Source of the DNA: Streptomyces actuosus | GTDB lineage: Bacteria; Actinomycetota; Actinomycetes; Streptomycetales; Streptomycetaceae | Length of the DNA stretch: 64,000 nucleotides | Assembly: GCF_016921115.1 (NCBI RefSeq) | Contig: NZ_JAFFZS010000006.1 | Location: forward strand, 1 to 64,000 | Reading direction: 5' to 3' | In this document: positions 1 through 7,900 of the stretch, in pieces | Numbering within the stretch: the first letter of the stretch is position 1 | Layout of the letters: every line of letters starts with the position of its first letter | Translations under genes and position numbers: made by a program | Notes under the pieces: generated by a model | Told to the model about the DNA's origin: nothing | The model's database searches: none | The model's input: only the letters and a program-made list of their open reading frames with translations

Positions 1-63
1 CGGCAGATGTTCGGCCGCGCGGGCTTGGCCCTGCTCCGCAAGCGCGTCCTGCTGGCCGGGTGA
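1..63 (+). mobile_element. C-terminal end of an ISL3-like transposase (cut by window edge)
   Basis: Only the last 20 codons and the TGA stop are in the window. They read MFGRAGLALLRKRVLLA near the end, which matches the C-terminal signature of actinobacterial ISL3-family transposases. After the stop, around positions 100-125, comes a sequence containing CACGGAAAGTGATCCAGAAC, which looks like the terminal end of such an element. Whether the upstream part of the transposase is intact cannot be seen. The family call rests on a short peptide and is moderately sure. Confidence 0.55.
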
Positions 64-130
64 CCGTGCGGCGGGGGCGGGCCCGTGACCGTCCGTCAAC
101 GCTGCACGGAAAGTGATCCAGAACCAGGAT

Positions 131-496
131 TCACCCGTCGCCGACAGGTGAGGACCTCCCGCCCAGGTGCATCCCGGCGGCGTCATGGTGGGCGCGGTGG
201 TGGAGTAGATAGCGACCAGGGACAGGTCCACCGCGCCCCGCTTCGCCGCCTCCGCTCAGGTCCTCCGGCAGGGCTTCGGACACTCCGGCGTCACGCCACT
301 GGCGGAAGCGGTGGGAGACGGTTGACGAGGCACCGAACTCACTCGGCATCTCCCGCCGCTGCCCGCCCGTCCGGAACCGCCAGATCACGCCCTCGAACTG
401 CTGCCGCAGGGTCCTGGGGTACGGGCCGTGCTCGCCGATCGGCAGGTGCGGCTCGATGAACTCCCACTCTTCGTCCGTCAGTTGCGCGAGCGTCAC
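131..496 (-). pseudogene. Degenerate IS5-family transposase fragment
   Basis: The N-terminal 60 residues contain LTDEEWEFIEPHLP and then RTLRQQFEGVIWRFRTGG, the N-terminal helix-turn-helix region (DUF4096-type) of Streptomyces IS5-family transposases. After about residue 70 the reading frame no longer follows the family, although RAHHDAAGMHLG, a motif normally found further on near the catalytic core, reappears near the end. This implies internal deletions and frame loss. The DDE catalytic domain is absent, so it is a dead remnant. It sits next to the end of another IS, marking an insertion-prone boundary. Confidence 0.7.
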
Positions 497-546
497 GCAG
501 GCGGTCTACCGGGCCAGGGCCGGGAGGGGGGAAACCCACGGATCGA

Positions 547-990
547 TCACGGCTCGATCCGTGCCAGGCGGGCTGCGGGGTGGGCGTTGGGGGGAGCGGC
601 CGCGACGTCGCGGGGCTCGCGCATGACCAGCAGGCCGTTGACCACCATCAGTGTCGCGGTCAGGCAGTGGACGCCGAGCGCGATGGCCACGGAGCCGTGG
701 TGGGCCAGGACGTTGGTCATGTCGCCGTACGCGGCGAGGGCCTCGATCAGGAGCACCCAGCCCAGCGCCCGGCGGTGACCCGTCACCAGCAGGATGCCCA
801 GCACCAAGGCCAAGACGACGTCGCGGATCCCCTTGATGATCAGGAAGCCGTCGCCGTCGCCGGACGGCCAGCTCGGCAGGCCGTAGCCCGGCGCCATCGT
901 CTCCGGGCTCAGGATGTACTCCGTCCCGAACCAGAGGATGAAGAGGATGAAGGCGGCGGCCAGGACAGTGTTGATCTTCTTCAGCAACAT
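547..990 (-). CDS. DUF4267-like small integral membrane protein
   Basis: The product has 147 residues with four hydrophobic segments (about residues 8-26, 48-68, 75-92 and 102-121) and a hydrophilic C-terminal tail. The central part, with IKGIRDVVLALVLGILL and a GD motif between helices, resembles the DUF4267 family of small membrane proteins of unknown function. The ATG at 990 is preceded by a strong GGGAGG ribosome binding site, which fixes the start. It lies downstream of the DUF1772 gene on the same strand, separated by a hairpin, so the two may be transcribed separately. No enzymatic motif is visible. It is probably part of the TetR-controlled group at 1119-2236, but this is inferred from position only. 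Confidence 0.7.
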   Translation of the reverse strand: MLLKKINTVLAAAFILFILWFGTEYILSPETMAPGYGLPSWPSGDGDGFLIIKGIRDVVLALVLGILLVTGHRRALGWVLLIEALAAYGDMTNVLAHHGSVAIALGVHCLTATLMVVNGLLVMREPRDVAAAPPNAHPAARLARIEP

Positions 991-1057
991 TTTGCCTCCC
1001 TGCGAGCCTTCGTCGGCTCGGTGAGCTTCGTGGAGCTTGCGTTGTCGTGGGGCCTGG

Positions 1058-1079
1058 TCGGCCGCGTGGACGCGGCCGA
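1058..1079 (-). terminator. Hairpin between the DUF1772 and DUF4267 genes
   Basis: TCGGCCGCG (1058-1066) pairs with CGCGGCCGA (1071-1079) around a 4-nt loop. It lies just after the stop of the upstream minus-strand gene at 1119. There is no T-run, which is usual for Streptomyces terminators. Confidence 0.45.
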
Positions 1080-1118
1080 TGGGGCGTGCACCTGCGGGAT
1101 TCGCGGGAAGGGGTGGTA

Positions 1119-1565
1119 TCAGACGAGGGCGGCGACCAAGAGGGTGAAGGCGACGATGATGACGGCGACGCGAAGGTAGTGATAACGCTCCCAGCGGCGC
1201 AGCTGCTGCTTCCAGTCGGCGGGCCGGTTCTCTGGCGTCCAGGTCTTGTTGCGGTTGTTGATCGGGACGAGCAGCAGCAGCGACATGATCACGCTGAGAA
1301 TGAGCAGGCCGGCAGCCGTGAGGACGAGTCCGGTGCCCTGCTGGTGCCAGCCGGCGATGGCCCAGATCGCGCTGAGGGCGAGCGAGCCGATGTACCAGAA
1401 CGGCATCAGGGCGCCGAGCATTCGGCCGCCGTGGGCGTGGCCGAGCTGGCTGCTGTCCTCGGGAAGCGCGCCCAGGATCCGGTTCATGATGAAGGCTACG
1501 GAGAACTCCACCCCCACCATCAGGCCGACGATGACGGTGGTGACGACCTGGAGTGTGCTCAGCAT
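1119..1565 (-). CDS. DUF1772-like membrane protein under TetR control
   Basis: From the ATG at 1565, which has a GGGGGG ribosome binding site about eight bases upstream, the product has 148 residues. The reading frame stays open further upstream to 1631, but that extension would run through the TetR operators and lacks a binding site, so the shorter start is preferred. Four hydrophobic segments and the pattern GVEFSVAFIMNRILGALP with an HGGRMLGALMPFWY stretch resemble DUF1772 proteins (anthrone-oxygenase-like fold, mostly of unknown role). It is divergent from the TetR gene at 1658 and shares its operators, so it is the likely main target of that repressor. Known relatives are often induced by lipophilic compounds; the ligand here is unknown. 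Confidence 0.75.
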   Translation of the reverse strand: MLSTLQVVTTVIVGLMVGVEFSVAFIMNRILGALPEDSSQLGHAHGGRMLGALMPFWYIGSLALSAIWAIAGWHQQGTGLVLTAAGLLILSVIMSLLLLVPINNRNKTWTPENRPADWKQQLRRWERYHYLRVAVIIVAFTLLVAALV

Positions 1566-1582
1566 GACGATCCCCCCCAATT

Positions 1583-1649
1583 GCCTAGCGCTGCTAGGCG
1601 ATGAGGCAACGCTAGCACTGTCAACGCTCACTTGCCTAGCAACGCTAGG
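1583..1649. promoter_or_regulatory. Pair of palindromic TetR operators and a leaderless tetR promoter
   Basis: Two inverted repeats of the same design lie between the divergent genes. The first is GCCTAGC-GCT-GCTAGGC at 1583-1599 (perfect, 7-bp arms). The second is CCTAGC-AAC-GCTAGG at 1635-1649 (perfect, 6-bp arms). Both are preceded by TTG, and a half site (CAACGCTAG) lies at 1607-1615. The second operator overlaps TAGGAT (1646-1651), a good -10 element placed so that transcription of tetR would begin at or next to its ATG at 1658. There is no ribosome binding site before that ATG, which fits a leaderless mRNA and negative autoregulation. Confidence 0.8.
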
Positions 1650-1657
1650 ATAGATTC

Positions 1658-2236
1658 ATGTCGGTAAAGGAACGCAAGGAGCGCGAACGGGCGGAGCGCG
1701 AGCGCCTCATCGTGAGGACCGCCCGCGAACTCGCCGAGCAGCAGGGCTGGGACGCAGTCACCACCCGCCGACTCGCCGAGCGCATCGAATACAGCCAGCC
1801 CGTCCTCTACAGCCACTTCCGCGGCAAGCGCGAGATCATCGGCGCGGTCGCCCTGGAGGGCGCCACCGAGCTGGCCGTGGGGGTGCGTGCCGCGACCTCC
1901 GGAGCGAACAGCCGTCGCGAGCGGGTCGCCGCCCTCGCCCGCGCCTACCTCGACTTCGCCGAACACAACCCGGCGGTCTACGACGCCCTGTTCCAGCTCG
2001 ACGGCGGCCTGTCGTACGCACAGGAGGACACCCCCGAGCCACTGAAGGACGCCTTCGCCGCCCTGCTGGAGACCTTGGCCGAGGTTGCCGGCGACGGCGT
2101 CGATCCAGGTCCGTTCACCGAGACGTTCTGGGCCGCCCTGCACGGCCTGGCCACCCTGACCCGCGCGGGCCGCTTGCCGCCCGAGTACGCCGAGCACAGA
2201 GTGGAGCTGCTGGTGGACCGGCTTGCCATGGTCTGA
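1658..2236 (+). CDS. TetR/AcrR-family transcriptional repressor
   Basis: The product has 192 residues. The N-terminal 65 residues form a TetR DNA-binding domain: a charged leader rich in Glu and Arg, then AEQQGWDAVTTRRLAERIEY followed by QPVLYSHFRGKREII, the recognition helix region. The rest, about residues 80-190, is a helical ligand-binding and dimerisation domain of the TetR C-terminal type with ALFQLDGGLSYAQ and FWAALHGLATLTRAGR segments. It is divergent from a DUF1772 membrane protein gene, with two CCTAGC-N3-GCTAGG operators between them, so it should repress both genes. The mRNA is probably leaderless. The inducer cannot be deduced. Confidence 0.9.
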   Translation: MSVKERKERERAERERLIVRTARELAEQQGWDAVTTRRLAERIEYSQPVLYSHFRGKREIIGAVALEGATELAVGVRAATSGANSRRERVAALARAYLDFAEHNPAVYDALFQLDGGLSYAQEDTPEPLKDAFAALLETLAEVAGDGVDPGPFTETFWAALHGLATLTRAGRLPPEYAEHRVELLVDRLAMV

Positions 2237-2277
2237 CACGCCGTCCCAGCGGGCACGCGGCCGGGGCCCCCGGGCCT

Positions 2278-2581
2278 CGCCGCTCCCAGGGCATACGCCT
2301 GCGCAGACCGGTCCGCACCACGATCCCGGAGCCGTCGGCGGCACCGGTCCCGGACCTGTTCCAGCGGGACTTCACCGCCCCGGCGCCCGGAGGCAGGTAC
2401 ATGGGCGACATCACCTATCTCCCCACCGGGGAAGGCCAGTTCGTCTACCTGGCCACCGTCCTTGACTGCTTCAGCCGCCGGGGGTCGGCTGGTCCCTCGC
2501 CGCCCACATGCGCACCGAACTCGTCACCGACGCCCTGCGGAGGGCAGCCGCCACCCGCGGCGGTCTGAGCGGCGCGGTCTG
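2278..2581 (+). mobile_element. Fragment of an IS3-family transposase (OrfB), frameshifted
   Basis: Translation from about 2281 gives GIRLRRPVRTTIPEPS, then PDLFQRDFTAPAPG and MGDITYLPTGEGQFVYLATV followed by LDCFSRR. These are the linker and the start of the rve/DDE integrase core of IS3-family OrfB, including the first catalytic Asp (GDITY). After SRR at about 2480 the frame shifts by one and continues as GWSLAAHMRTELVTDALRRA. Family similarity ends at GGLSGAV, about 2581, where the next conserved step (a second Asp, HSDHG) is missing. It is a dead internal piece without inverted repeats. Confidence 0.75.
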
Positions 2582-2774
2582 CACCGCGATCGCCGGGCTG
2601 GTCACGTCCGTGCATTCGGTGTTCTTCGTGGCCACGGTGAAGGAGGGAACGGTCACCTGGGCGAGCGTCGCCGGAGGCGTCACGGTGTGCGCCGCCGTCA
2701 GCCTCGTCATCGGCACGCTCGCCGGGCGATCCTCGGTCAGGGCCGCCGCCCGGTGGCGTCCCACCGGTGACTGA
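2508..2774 (+). pseudogene. Chimeric open frame: transposase piece joined to a membrane-protein tail
   Basis: The frame encodes 88 residues. The first 25 belong to the IS3 OrfB fragment (MRTELVTDALRRAAA). From about residue 26 the sequence becomes two hydrophobic segments (AIAGLVTSVHSVFFVATV and VTVCAAVSLVIGTLAG) with no relation to transposases. This looks like the C-terminal end of a small membrane protein gene that was cut by the insertion event. There is no ribosome binding site before the ATG at 2508. I do not recognise the membrane part, and expression is doubtful. Confidence 0.35.
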
Positions 2775-2803
2775 CCGCACGGACCGCGCATCCGTCTGCG
2801 GTC
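2773..2803 (-). terminator. Hairpin downstream of narK
   Basis: GACCGCACGGA pairs with TCCGTCTGCGGTC (two-base bulge) around a short loop. It lies 56 bases after the narK stop at 2859 and just after the end of the chimeric frame on the other strand. Confidence 0.45.
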
Positions 2804-2858
2804 GGCACCGGCGTGACCGTCCTGAACGCGGGCCCAGCGGAGCTGGTCCGTCACGAGG

Positions 2859-4253
2859 TCAGCTGGGTCGCGGCGCGCCCTTGCGGGCGTAGCGGATCCA
2901 GGTGATGGCGACGCACATGACCGCCCAGGCGATGCCCACCGCGTAGAAGGCGGTGGCGCCGATGGTGGTGATGCCGGCGCCGAAGAAGAACGGGCCGAAG
3001 GCGGCGATCGCGGCGGTCCAGCCGATCACACCACCGGCCTGGCGGCGTTCGAAGATCATCGGCATCTGCTTGAAGGTCGAGGCGTTCCCGATCCCGGAGA
3101 ACAGGAAGATGGCGAGCATGCCCCACAGGAACTGGTGGAAGTCCGACTCCAGGGCCGCGGCGGAGCTCACGTCCGGCGTGAGCGCGGGAATGGTCCAGGC
3201 GATGGAGACGATCAGGCCGAGGCCCGAGACCAAGGTCCAGATCGCGCCGCCCATGCGATCGGTGAGCGGGGCGAAGACCACGCGCGCCCCGGCGCCGATG
3301 AGCGGGCCGAGGAAGACGAACTCGACGGGGTCCGGCACCGAGTAGCCCTGGATGAGGACGGTGGCCGTGGCACCGGTTCCGCTGACGATGTCGCCGTTGC
3401 CGGAGCCGTACAGGTTCGACATGAGCAGCCCGAACTGGGCGGCCAGGCCGGAGAACGTCCCGAAGGTCATGATGTAGAGCAGCGTCATCCACCAGGTGTC
3501 GCTGTTGTTGAAGATGTCGAACTGCTGCTTGATGTTGGCCTTGACCGGCACCGACTTCAGCAGGGCCCAGGCGAGTGCGGCGCCGATGACCATCAGCGGG
3601 ATCCAGACGAACGCCGCGTTCTGGTACCAGACCTCCTTCGACGGCTTGCCCGGGACGGCGAGTTGCTGGCTGTCACCGAGGAAGGCGAAGAACGACACGG
3701 CGATCAGGTACGGCGTGAGCAGCTGGACCAGCGAGACACCGAAGTTTCCGAGGCCGGCCTGGATGCCCAGCGCCGTACCCTGCTTGGCCCGGGGGAAGAA
3801 GTAGGAGGTGCTGGGCATGAACCCGGAGAACGCGCCGCCGCCTATGCCGGCGAGGAAGGCCAGCACCATCAGTTCCCAGTAGGGGGCGGTGGGTGACTGG
3901 ACGCGCACTCCCCAGCCCAGGGTGGAGGCGATGAGCAGCAGGGTGGTCAGGGAGACCAGCTTGCGGGTGCCGAGTGTCGGCGGGAGCGTCATCCAGACGA
4001 GCCGGAACAGGCCCGCCGAGAGGCCCGGCATGGCGGCCATCCAGTACAGCTCGGTGGTCGTGAAGCTGTAGCCCAGGGCGTTGAGCTTGGGGATGATCGC
4101 ACTGGGCAGGAACCAGGCGACGAAGGCCAGGGTGAGGCAGAAGGTGGTGATCCACAGGGTTCGCCACGCGAGCCGGGAGTCCCAGGTGGACTGGTCCTCC
4201 GGGTCCCACGACTCCAGCCGTTCCCCCGAGTGGGTGTCTGTCGCTGATCTCAT
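2859..4253 (-). CDS. narK: NarK-type nitrate/nitrite transporter (MFS)
   Basis: The product has 464 residues with about twelve hydrophobic segments and a 35-residue acidic cytoplasmic N-terminus. The two nitrate-signature regions of the NarK/NRT2 branch are visible: GIQAGLGNFGVSLVQLLTP in the first half and GIGNASTFKQMPMIF in the second. Both carry the conserved Gly/Asn pattern that lines the substrate channel. The role is nitrate uptake and/or nitrate/nitrite exchange feeding the divergent narGHJI operon. The ATG at 4253 overlaps the stop of a small upstream ORF (ATGA), and the GAGGAGG binding site lies within that ORF, so the two are translationally coupled. In M. tuberculosis the homologous narK2 belongs to the DosR hypoxia regulon; similar control is plausible here but not shown. 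Confidence 0.93.
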   Translation of the reverse strand: MRSATDTHSGERLESWDPEDQSTWDSRLAWRTLWITTFCLTLAFVAWFLPSAIIPKLNALGYSFTTTELYWMAAMPGLSAGLFRLVWMTLPPTLGTRKLVSLTTLLLIASTLGWGVRVQSPTAPYWELMVLAFLAGIGGGAFSGFMPSTSYFFPRAKQGTALGIQAGLGNFGVSLVQLLTPYLIAVSFFAFLGDSQQLAVPGKPSKEVWYQNAAFVWIPLMVIGAALAWALLKSVPVKANIKQQFDIFNNSDTWWMTLLYIMTFGTFSGLAAQFGLLMSNLYGSGNGDIVSGTGATATVLIQGYSVPDPVEFVFLGPLIGAGARVVFAPLTDRMGGAIWTLVSGLGLIVSIAWTIPALTPDVSSAAALESDFHQFLWGMLAIFLFSGIGNASTFKQMPMIFERRQAGGVIGWTAAIAAFGPFFFGAGITTIGATAFYAVGIAWAVMCVAITWIRYARKGAPRPS

Positions 4254-4468
4254 GCCGGTTCCTCCTCAGGGCCCCGCGGGGGGGGTGTTTCGATGTGACG
4301 TGCCCGGGCGGCGGCCGTGTCCGGTTCGCGCGGGTCGGGGCCGGGTACGGCCTCGGCGCGGCCGTGCGGGCAGACCTGCGCGCAGGCGCGGGTGGACTCC
4401 CGGATCACGATGAACTGCTTGTCCGCCGCGCTCCTGCACTGCCGGCGGAACGCCCGGGCGCCGCTCAC
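4250..4468 (-). CDS. Small cysteine-containing protein coupled to narK (function unknown)
   Basis: This 72-residue frame starts at a GTG (4468) preceded by GGAGG at the correct five-base spacing, and its stop overlaps the narK start as ATGA. A good ribosome binding site plus stop-start overlap argues that it is a real gene. The N-terminal half is basic and holds three cysteines (Cys11, Cys29, Cys33) in the setting CRSAADKQFIVIRE followed by ACAQVCPHGRA. The C-terminal half is Pro/Glu-rich and probably disordered. No signal peptide or membrane segment is visible. I do not recognise the family. Possible roles, all inferred, are a redox- or metal-sensing accessory factor for the transporter, or a leader peptide that controls narK translation. 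Confidence 0.5.
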   Translation of the reverse strand: MSGARAFRRQCRSAADKQFIVIRESTRACAQVCPHGRAEAVPGPDPREPDTAAARARHIETPPPRGPEEEPA

Positions 4469-4502
4469 CGGGTCCTCCGTCCCGCGGTCGTGTGCGTCGT
4501 GC

Positions 4503-4547
4503 GTCCGGCCGCCCGGGAGTCAGGGCAGACGTGCCGGGCGGCCGGAC
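4503..4547. repeat. Perfect inverted repeat (14-bp arms) in the narK/narG divergent region
   Basis: GTCCGGCCGCCCGG (4503-4516) is exactly complementary to CCGGGCGGCCGGAC (4534-4547), with a 17-base spacer. It lies 35-80 bases upstream of the small ORF that precedes narK. It could therefore form a stable hairpin in the narK leader RNA or act as a DNA site. There is no T-run. Confidence 0.6.
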
Positions 4548-4812
4548 GGTGACCGGCCCGGACCGTGCGCACCACCCGTGACGGCGGACGGCGGTGGAGG
4601 CAACCGCACGGATGCCGGTTGCAGTGGTACACGGGACACCTCCGGATCGGTCGCTGATCAGCATGGGATGTCGATCAGGTCCGACGCGGCGGCCGTCCAG
4701 CCCTTCGCGATGGGCCGACAGTCCCTCGCTTCCGGGAGCAGGGCACAAAACGGACGGCGCGCCATGCCCGTCGCGTCAGCGGCGGCGGCCGAAGCCCGGG
4801 CGCAGGAAGCCG

Positions 4813-4836
4813 CCCGTGCTCTTCGAAGAGCACGGG
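4813..4836. promoter_or_regulatory. 24-bp perfect palindrome upstream of narG (candidate operator)
   Basis: The half sequence CCCGTGCTCTTC (4813-4824) is followed directly by its exact reverse complement (4825-4836), with no spacer. It lies 150 bases upstream of the narG start within the divergent region. A dimeric regulator could bind it. The site does not match any actinobacterial regulator consensus I know. As RNA it would form a hairpin without room for a loop, so a DNA role seems more likely. Confidence 0.6.
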
Positions 4837-4942
4837 GCCGAGGTGATCAGAGCCGTGCTGCCGCGACTCGCCGTGGCACCGGATGTTCGGTCTCCGGGCG
4901 TCGAACGGGCGAGGGCCGGTGGGCCGTGCGGTGAGGGCCGTT

Positions 4943-4986
4943 GGGCCCAAGGCCCTGCCGATGGCGGAAACCTAGCGTTCACGACC
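4943..4986 (+). promoter_or_regulatory. Probable leaderless narG promoter with a GGGCC-N3-GGCCC site
   Basis: TAGCGT at 4973-4978 fits a -10 element and would place transcription start at or beside the narG ATG at 4987. No ribosome binding site precedes that ATG, so the transcript is probably leaderless. The inverted repeat GGGCC-CAA-GGCCC (4943-4955) is centred about 38 bases upstream of the start, overlapping the -35 position where an activator would bind. DevR/DosR-type boxes of actinobacteria are also G-rich/C-rich inverted repeats near -40, so such a regulator is a reasonable but unproven candidate. Confidence 0.5.
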
Positions 4987-7900
4987 ATGGAGAACGAACG
5001 GAAGGCACGGCCGGGACCGTCGCGCATCGAAGGAAGCTGGCCGCTGGCGGCGCGCAGGCTGCTGAGCCGGCGTGAGGTCTCGGCCGACGGACGCGCCGTC
5101 TTCGGCCAGGCCGACCCCGCGTGGGAGGGCTTCTACCGGGACCGCTGGGCGCACGACAAGGTGGTGCGCTCCACGCACGGCGTCAACTGCACGGGGTCCT
5201 GCTCCTGGATGGTGTACGTCAAGGACGGAATCATCACCTGGGAGCACCAGGCCACCGACTACCCGTCGATCGGAACCGACTGCCCCGAGTACGAGCCGCG
5301 CGGCTGCCCGCGCGGAGCCTCGTTCTCCTGGTACACCTACTCCCCCAGCCGGGTGCGCTACCCCTACGTACGAGGTGCGCTGCTGAAGTTGTGGCGTGAG
5401 GCGCGGCGCAGGCTCGGGGACCCCGTGGCGGCCTGGGCGGAGATCACCGGCGATCCGGCGAAGGCCCGCGCCTACAAGCGGGCCCGGGGCAAGGGCGGTC
5501 TGGTGCGCGCGGACTGGGACGAGGTGGCCGAGCTGGTCGCCGCCGCGCACGTGCACACCATCAAGGCGTACGGCCCCGACCGCGTCGCCGGCTTCTCCCC
5601 GATCCCGGCGATGTCGATGGCCTCGTTCGCGGCCGGGTCCCGGTTCATGTCGCTGATCGGAGGGACGCTGCTGTCGTTCTACGACTGGTACGCCGACCTC
5701 CCGATCGCCTCCCCGCAGGTCTTCGGCGACCAGACGGACGTACCGGAGGCGGCGGACTGGTGGAACGCGGGCTACCTGGTCATGTGGGGCTCCAACATCC
5801 CGGTCACCCGCACGCCGGACGCCCACTTCCTCACCGAGACCCGCTACAACGGCACCAAGGTCGTCGCCGTCAGCCCCGACTACGCCGACAACGTCAAGTT
5901 CGCCGACGAGTGGCTCGCCCCGCACCCGGGCACGGACGGGGCGCTGGCGATGGCCATGGGGCACGTGATCCTGCGCGAGTTCCTCGTCGACCGCGAAGTG
6001 CCCTACTTCCAGGGCTACCTGCGGAAGTTCACCGACGCCCCCTTCCTGGTGACCCTGGGCGAGCACGACCGCGGTCTCGTCCCGAACGGGTTCCTGACCG
6101 CCGCCGACCTCGGACAGGACACGGAACACGCCGAGTCCAAGACCGTTCTCCTCGACTCCGCCACCGGCGAACCGGTGGTGCCGAACGGCTCGCTCGGCTT
6201 CCGCTGGGGGCAGGCCGAGCCGGGTCGCTGGAACCTCGACCTGGGCGACACCGTGCCCGAGCTGAGCCTGCTCGACCGTGCGGACGACGTGGTGCGGGTG
6301 GCGCTGCCGCGGTTCGACGAGGGCGCCACCGAGGGCGGCTCGACGATGGTCCGCGGCGTCCCGGTCCTCAGGATCGGCGGCCGCCTGGTGACCACGGTCT
6401 TCGACCTGATGCTGGCCCAGTACGGGGTGGCCCGGCCCGGCCTGCCGGGGGTCTGGCCGCTGGCGTACGACGACGCGTCGCAGCCGTACACCCCGGCCTG
6501 GCAGGAGACGATCACCTCGGTCCCCGCCGTGCAGGCGGCCCGGATCGCCCGCGAGTTCGCCCGCAACGCCGAACGCACCGAGGGGCGCTCCATGATCGCC
6601 ATGGGTGCGGGCACCAACCACTGGTTCCACTCCGACACCATCTACCGGGCCTTCCTGGCGCTGACCACCATGACCGGCTGCCAGGGCGTCAACGGTGGCG
6701 GTTGGGCTCACTACGTCGGCCAGGAGAAGGTCCGCCCGCTGACCGGATTCCAGCACCTCGCCTTCGCCTTCGACTGGCAGCGCCCCGCCCGGCACATGGC
6801 CGGCACCTCCTACTGGTACCTGAACTCCGACCAGTGGCGGTACGAGGCCTTCGGTCCCGACGAGTTGGCCTCCCCCCTGGGGAAGGGACGCTTCCAGGGC
6901 AAGGGGTTCGCCGACTGCCTGGCGCAGGCCGTGCGCCTGGGGTGGACACCCGGCCACCCCGGCTTCGACCGCAACCCCCTCGACCTGGCGGACGAAGCGG
7001 CGCGGGCAGGCAGGCCGGTCGCCGAGCACATCGTCGACGAGCTGAGATCCGGGCGGCTGCGGTTCGCCGTCGAGGACCCCGACGACCCGGCCAACTTCCC
7101 GCGGGTGCTGACGGTGTGGCGGGCCAACCTGCTCGGCTCCTCCGGCAAGGGCAACGAGTACTTCCTGCGCCATCTGCTGGGCACCGACGCGGCCGTCCGC
7201 TCGCAGGAGACGCCGCCCGACGCACGCCCGGAGGACGTGGTGTGGCGGGAGGAGGCACCCGAGGGCAAGCTCGACCTGCTGGTCTGCATGGACTTCCGGA
7301 TGACGTCGACCGGGCTGATGGCCGACGTGGTCCTGCCGGCGGCGACCTGGTACGAGAAGGACGACCTGTCCAGCACGGACCTGCATCCCTTCGTGCACGC
7401 CTTCACCCCGGCCATCGCGCCGCCCTGGCAGGCCCGCACCGACTACGACACGTTCCTCACGCTCGCGGACAGGTTCAGCGAGCTGGCCGCCGAGCACCTC
7501 GGCACCCGCACCGACGTCCTGGCCGTGCCGCTCACGCACGACACCCCCGACGAACTCGCCCAGCCCGGAGGTGTCGTACGGGACTGGAAGGCCGGCGAGT
7601 GCGATCCCGTCCCCGGCCTGACCATGCCCAAGCTCGTCACCGTCGAACGTGACTACGCGGCCGTGGCCGAGAAGATGCGCGCGGTCGGCCCGCTCCTCGA
7701 CAAGCTCGGGACGACCACCAAGGGTGTCACCGTCCGCCCCGACCGGGAGATCGAGGAGCTGCGCCACCGCTGCGGAACCGTCCGCGACGGCATCGCCGCG
7801 GATCGGCCCTCGCTGGCGACCGCCTCCGACATGTGCGAGGCGATCCTCGCCCTGTCCGGCACCACCAACGGGCGGCTCGCCGCAGAGGGCTTCCGTGAGC

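Noticed and set aside
4594..4986. An N-terminal extension of narG by about 131 residues
   Set aside because: The extension is low-complexity, unlike NarG, and would run through the palindrome; the family starts near 4987.
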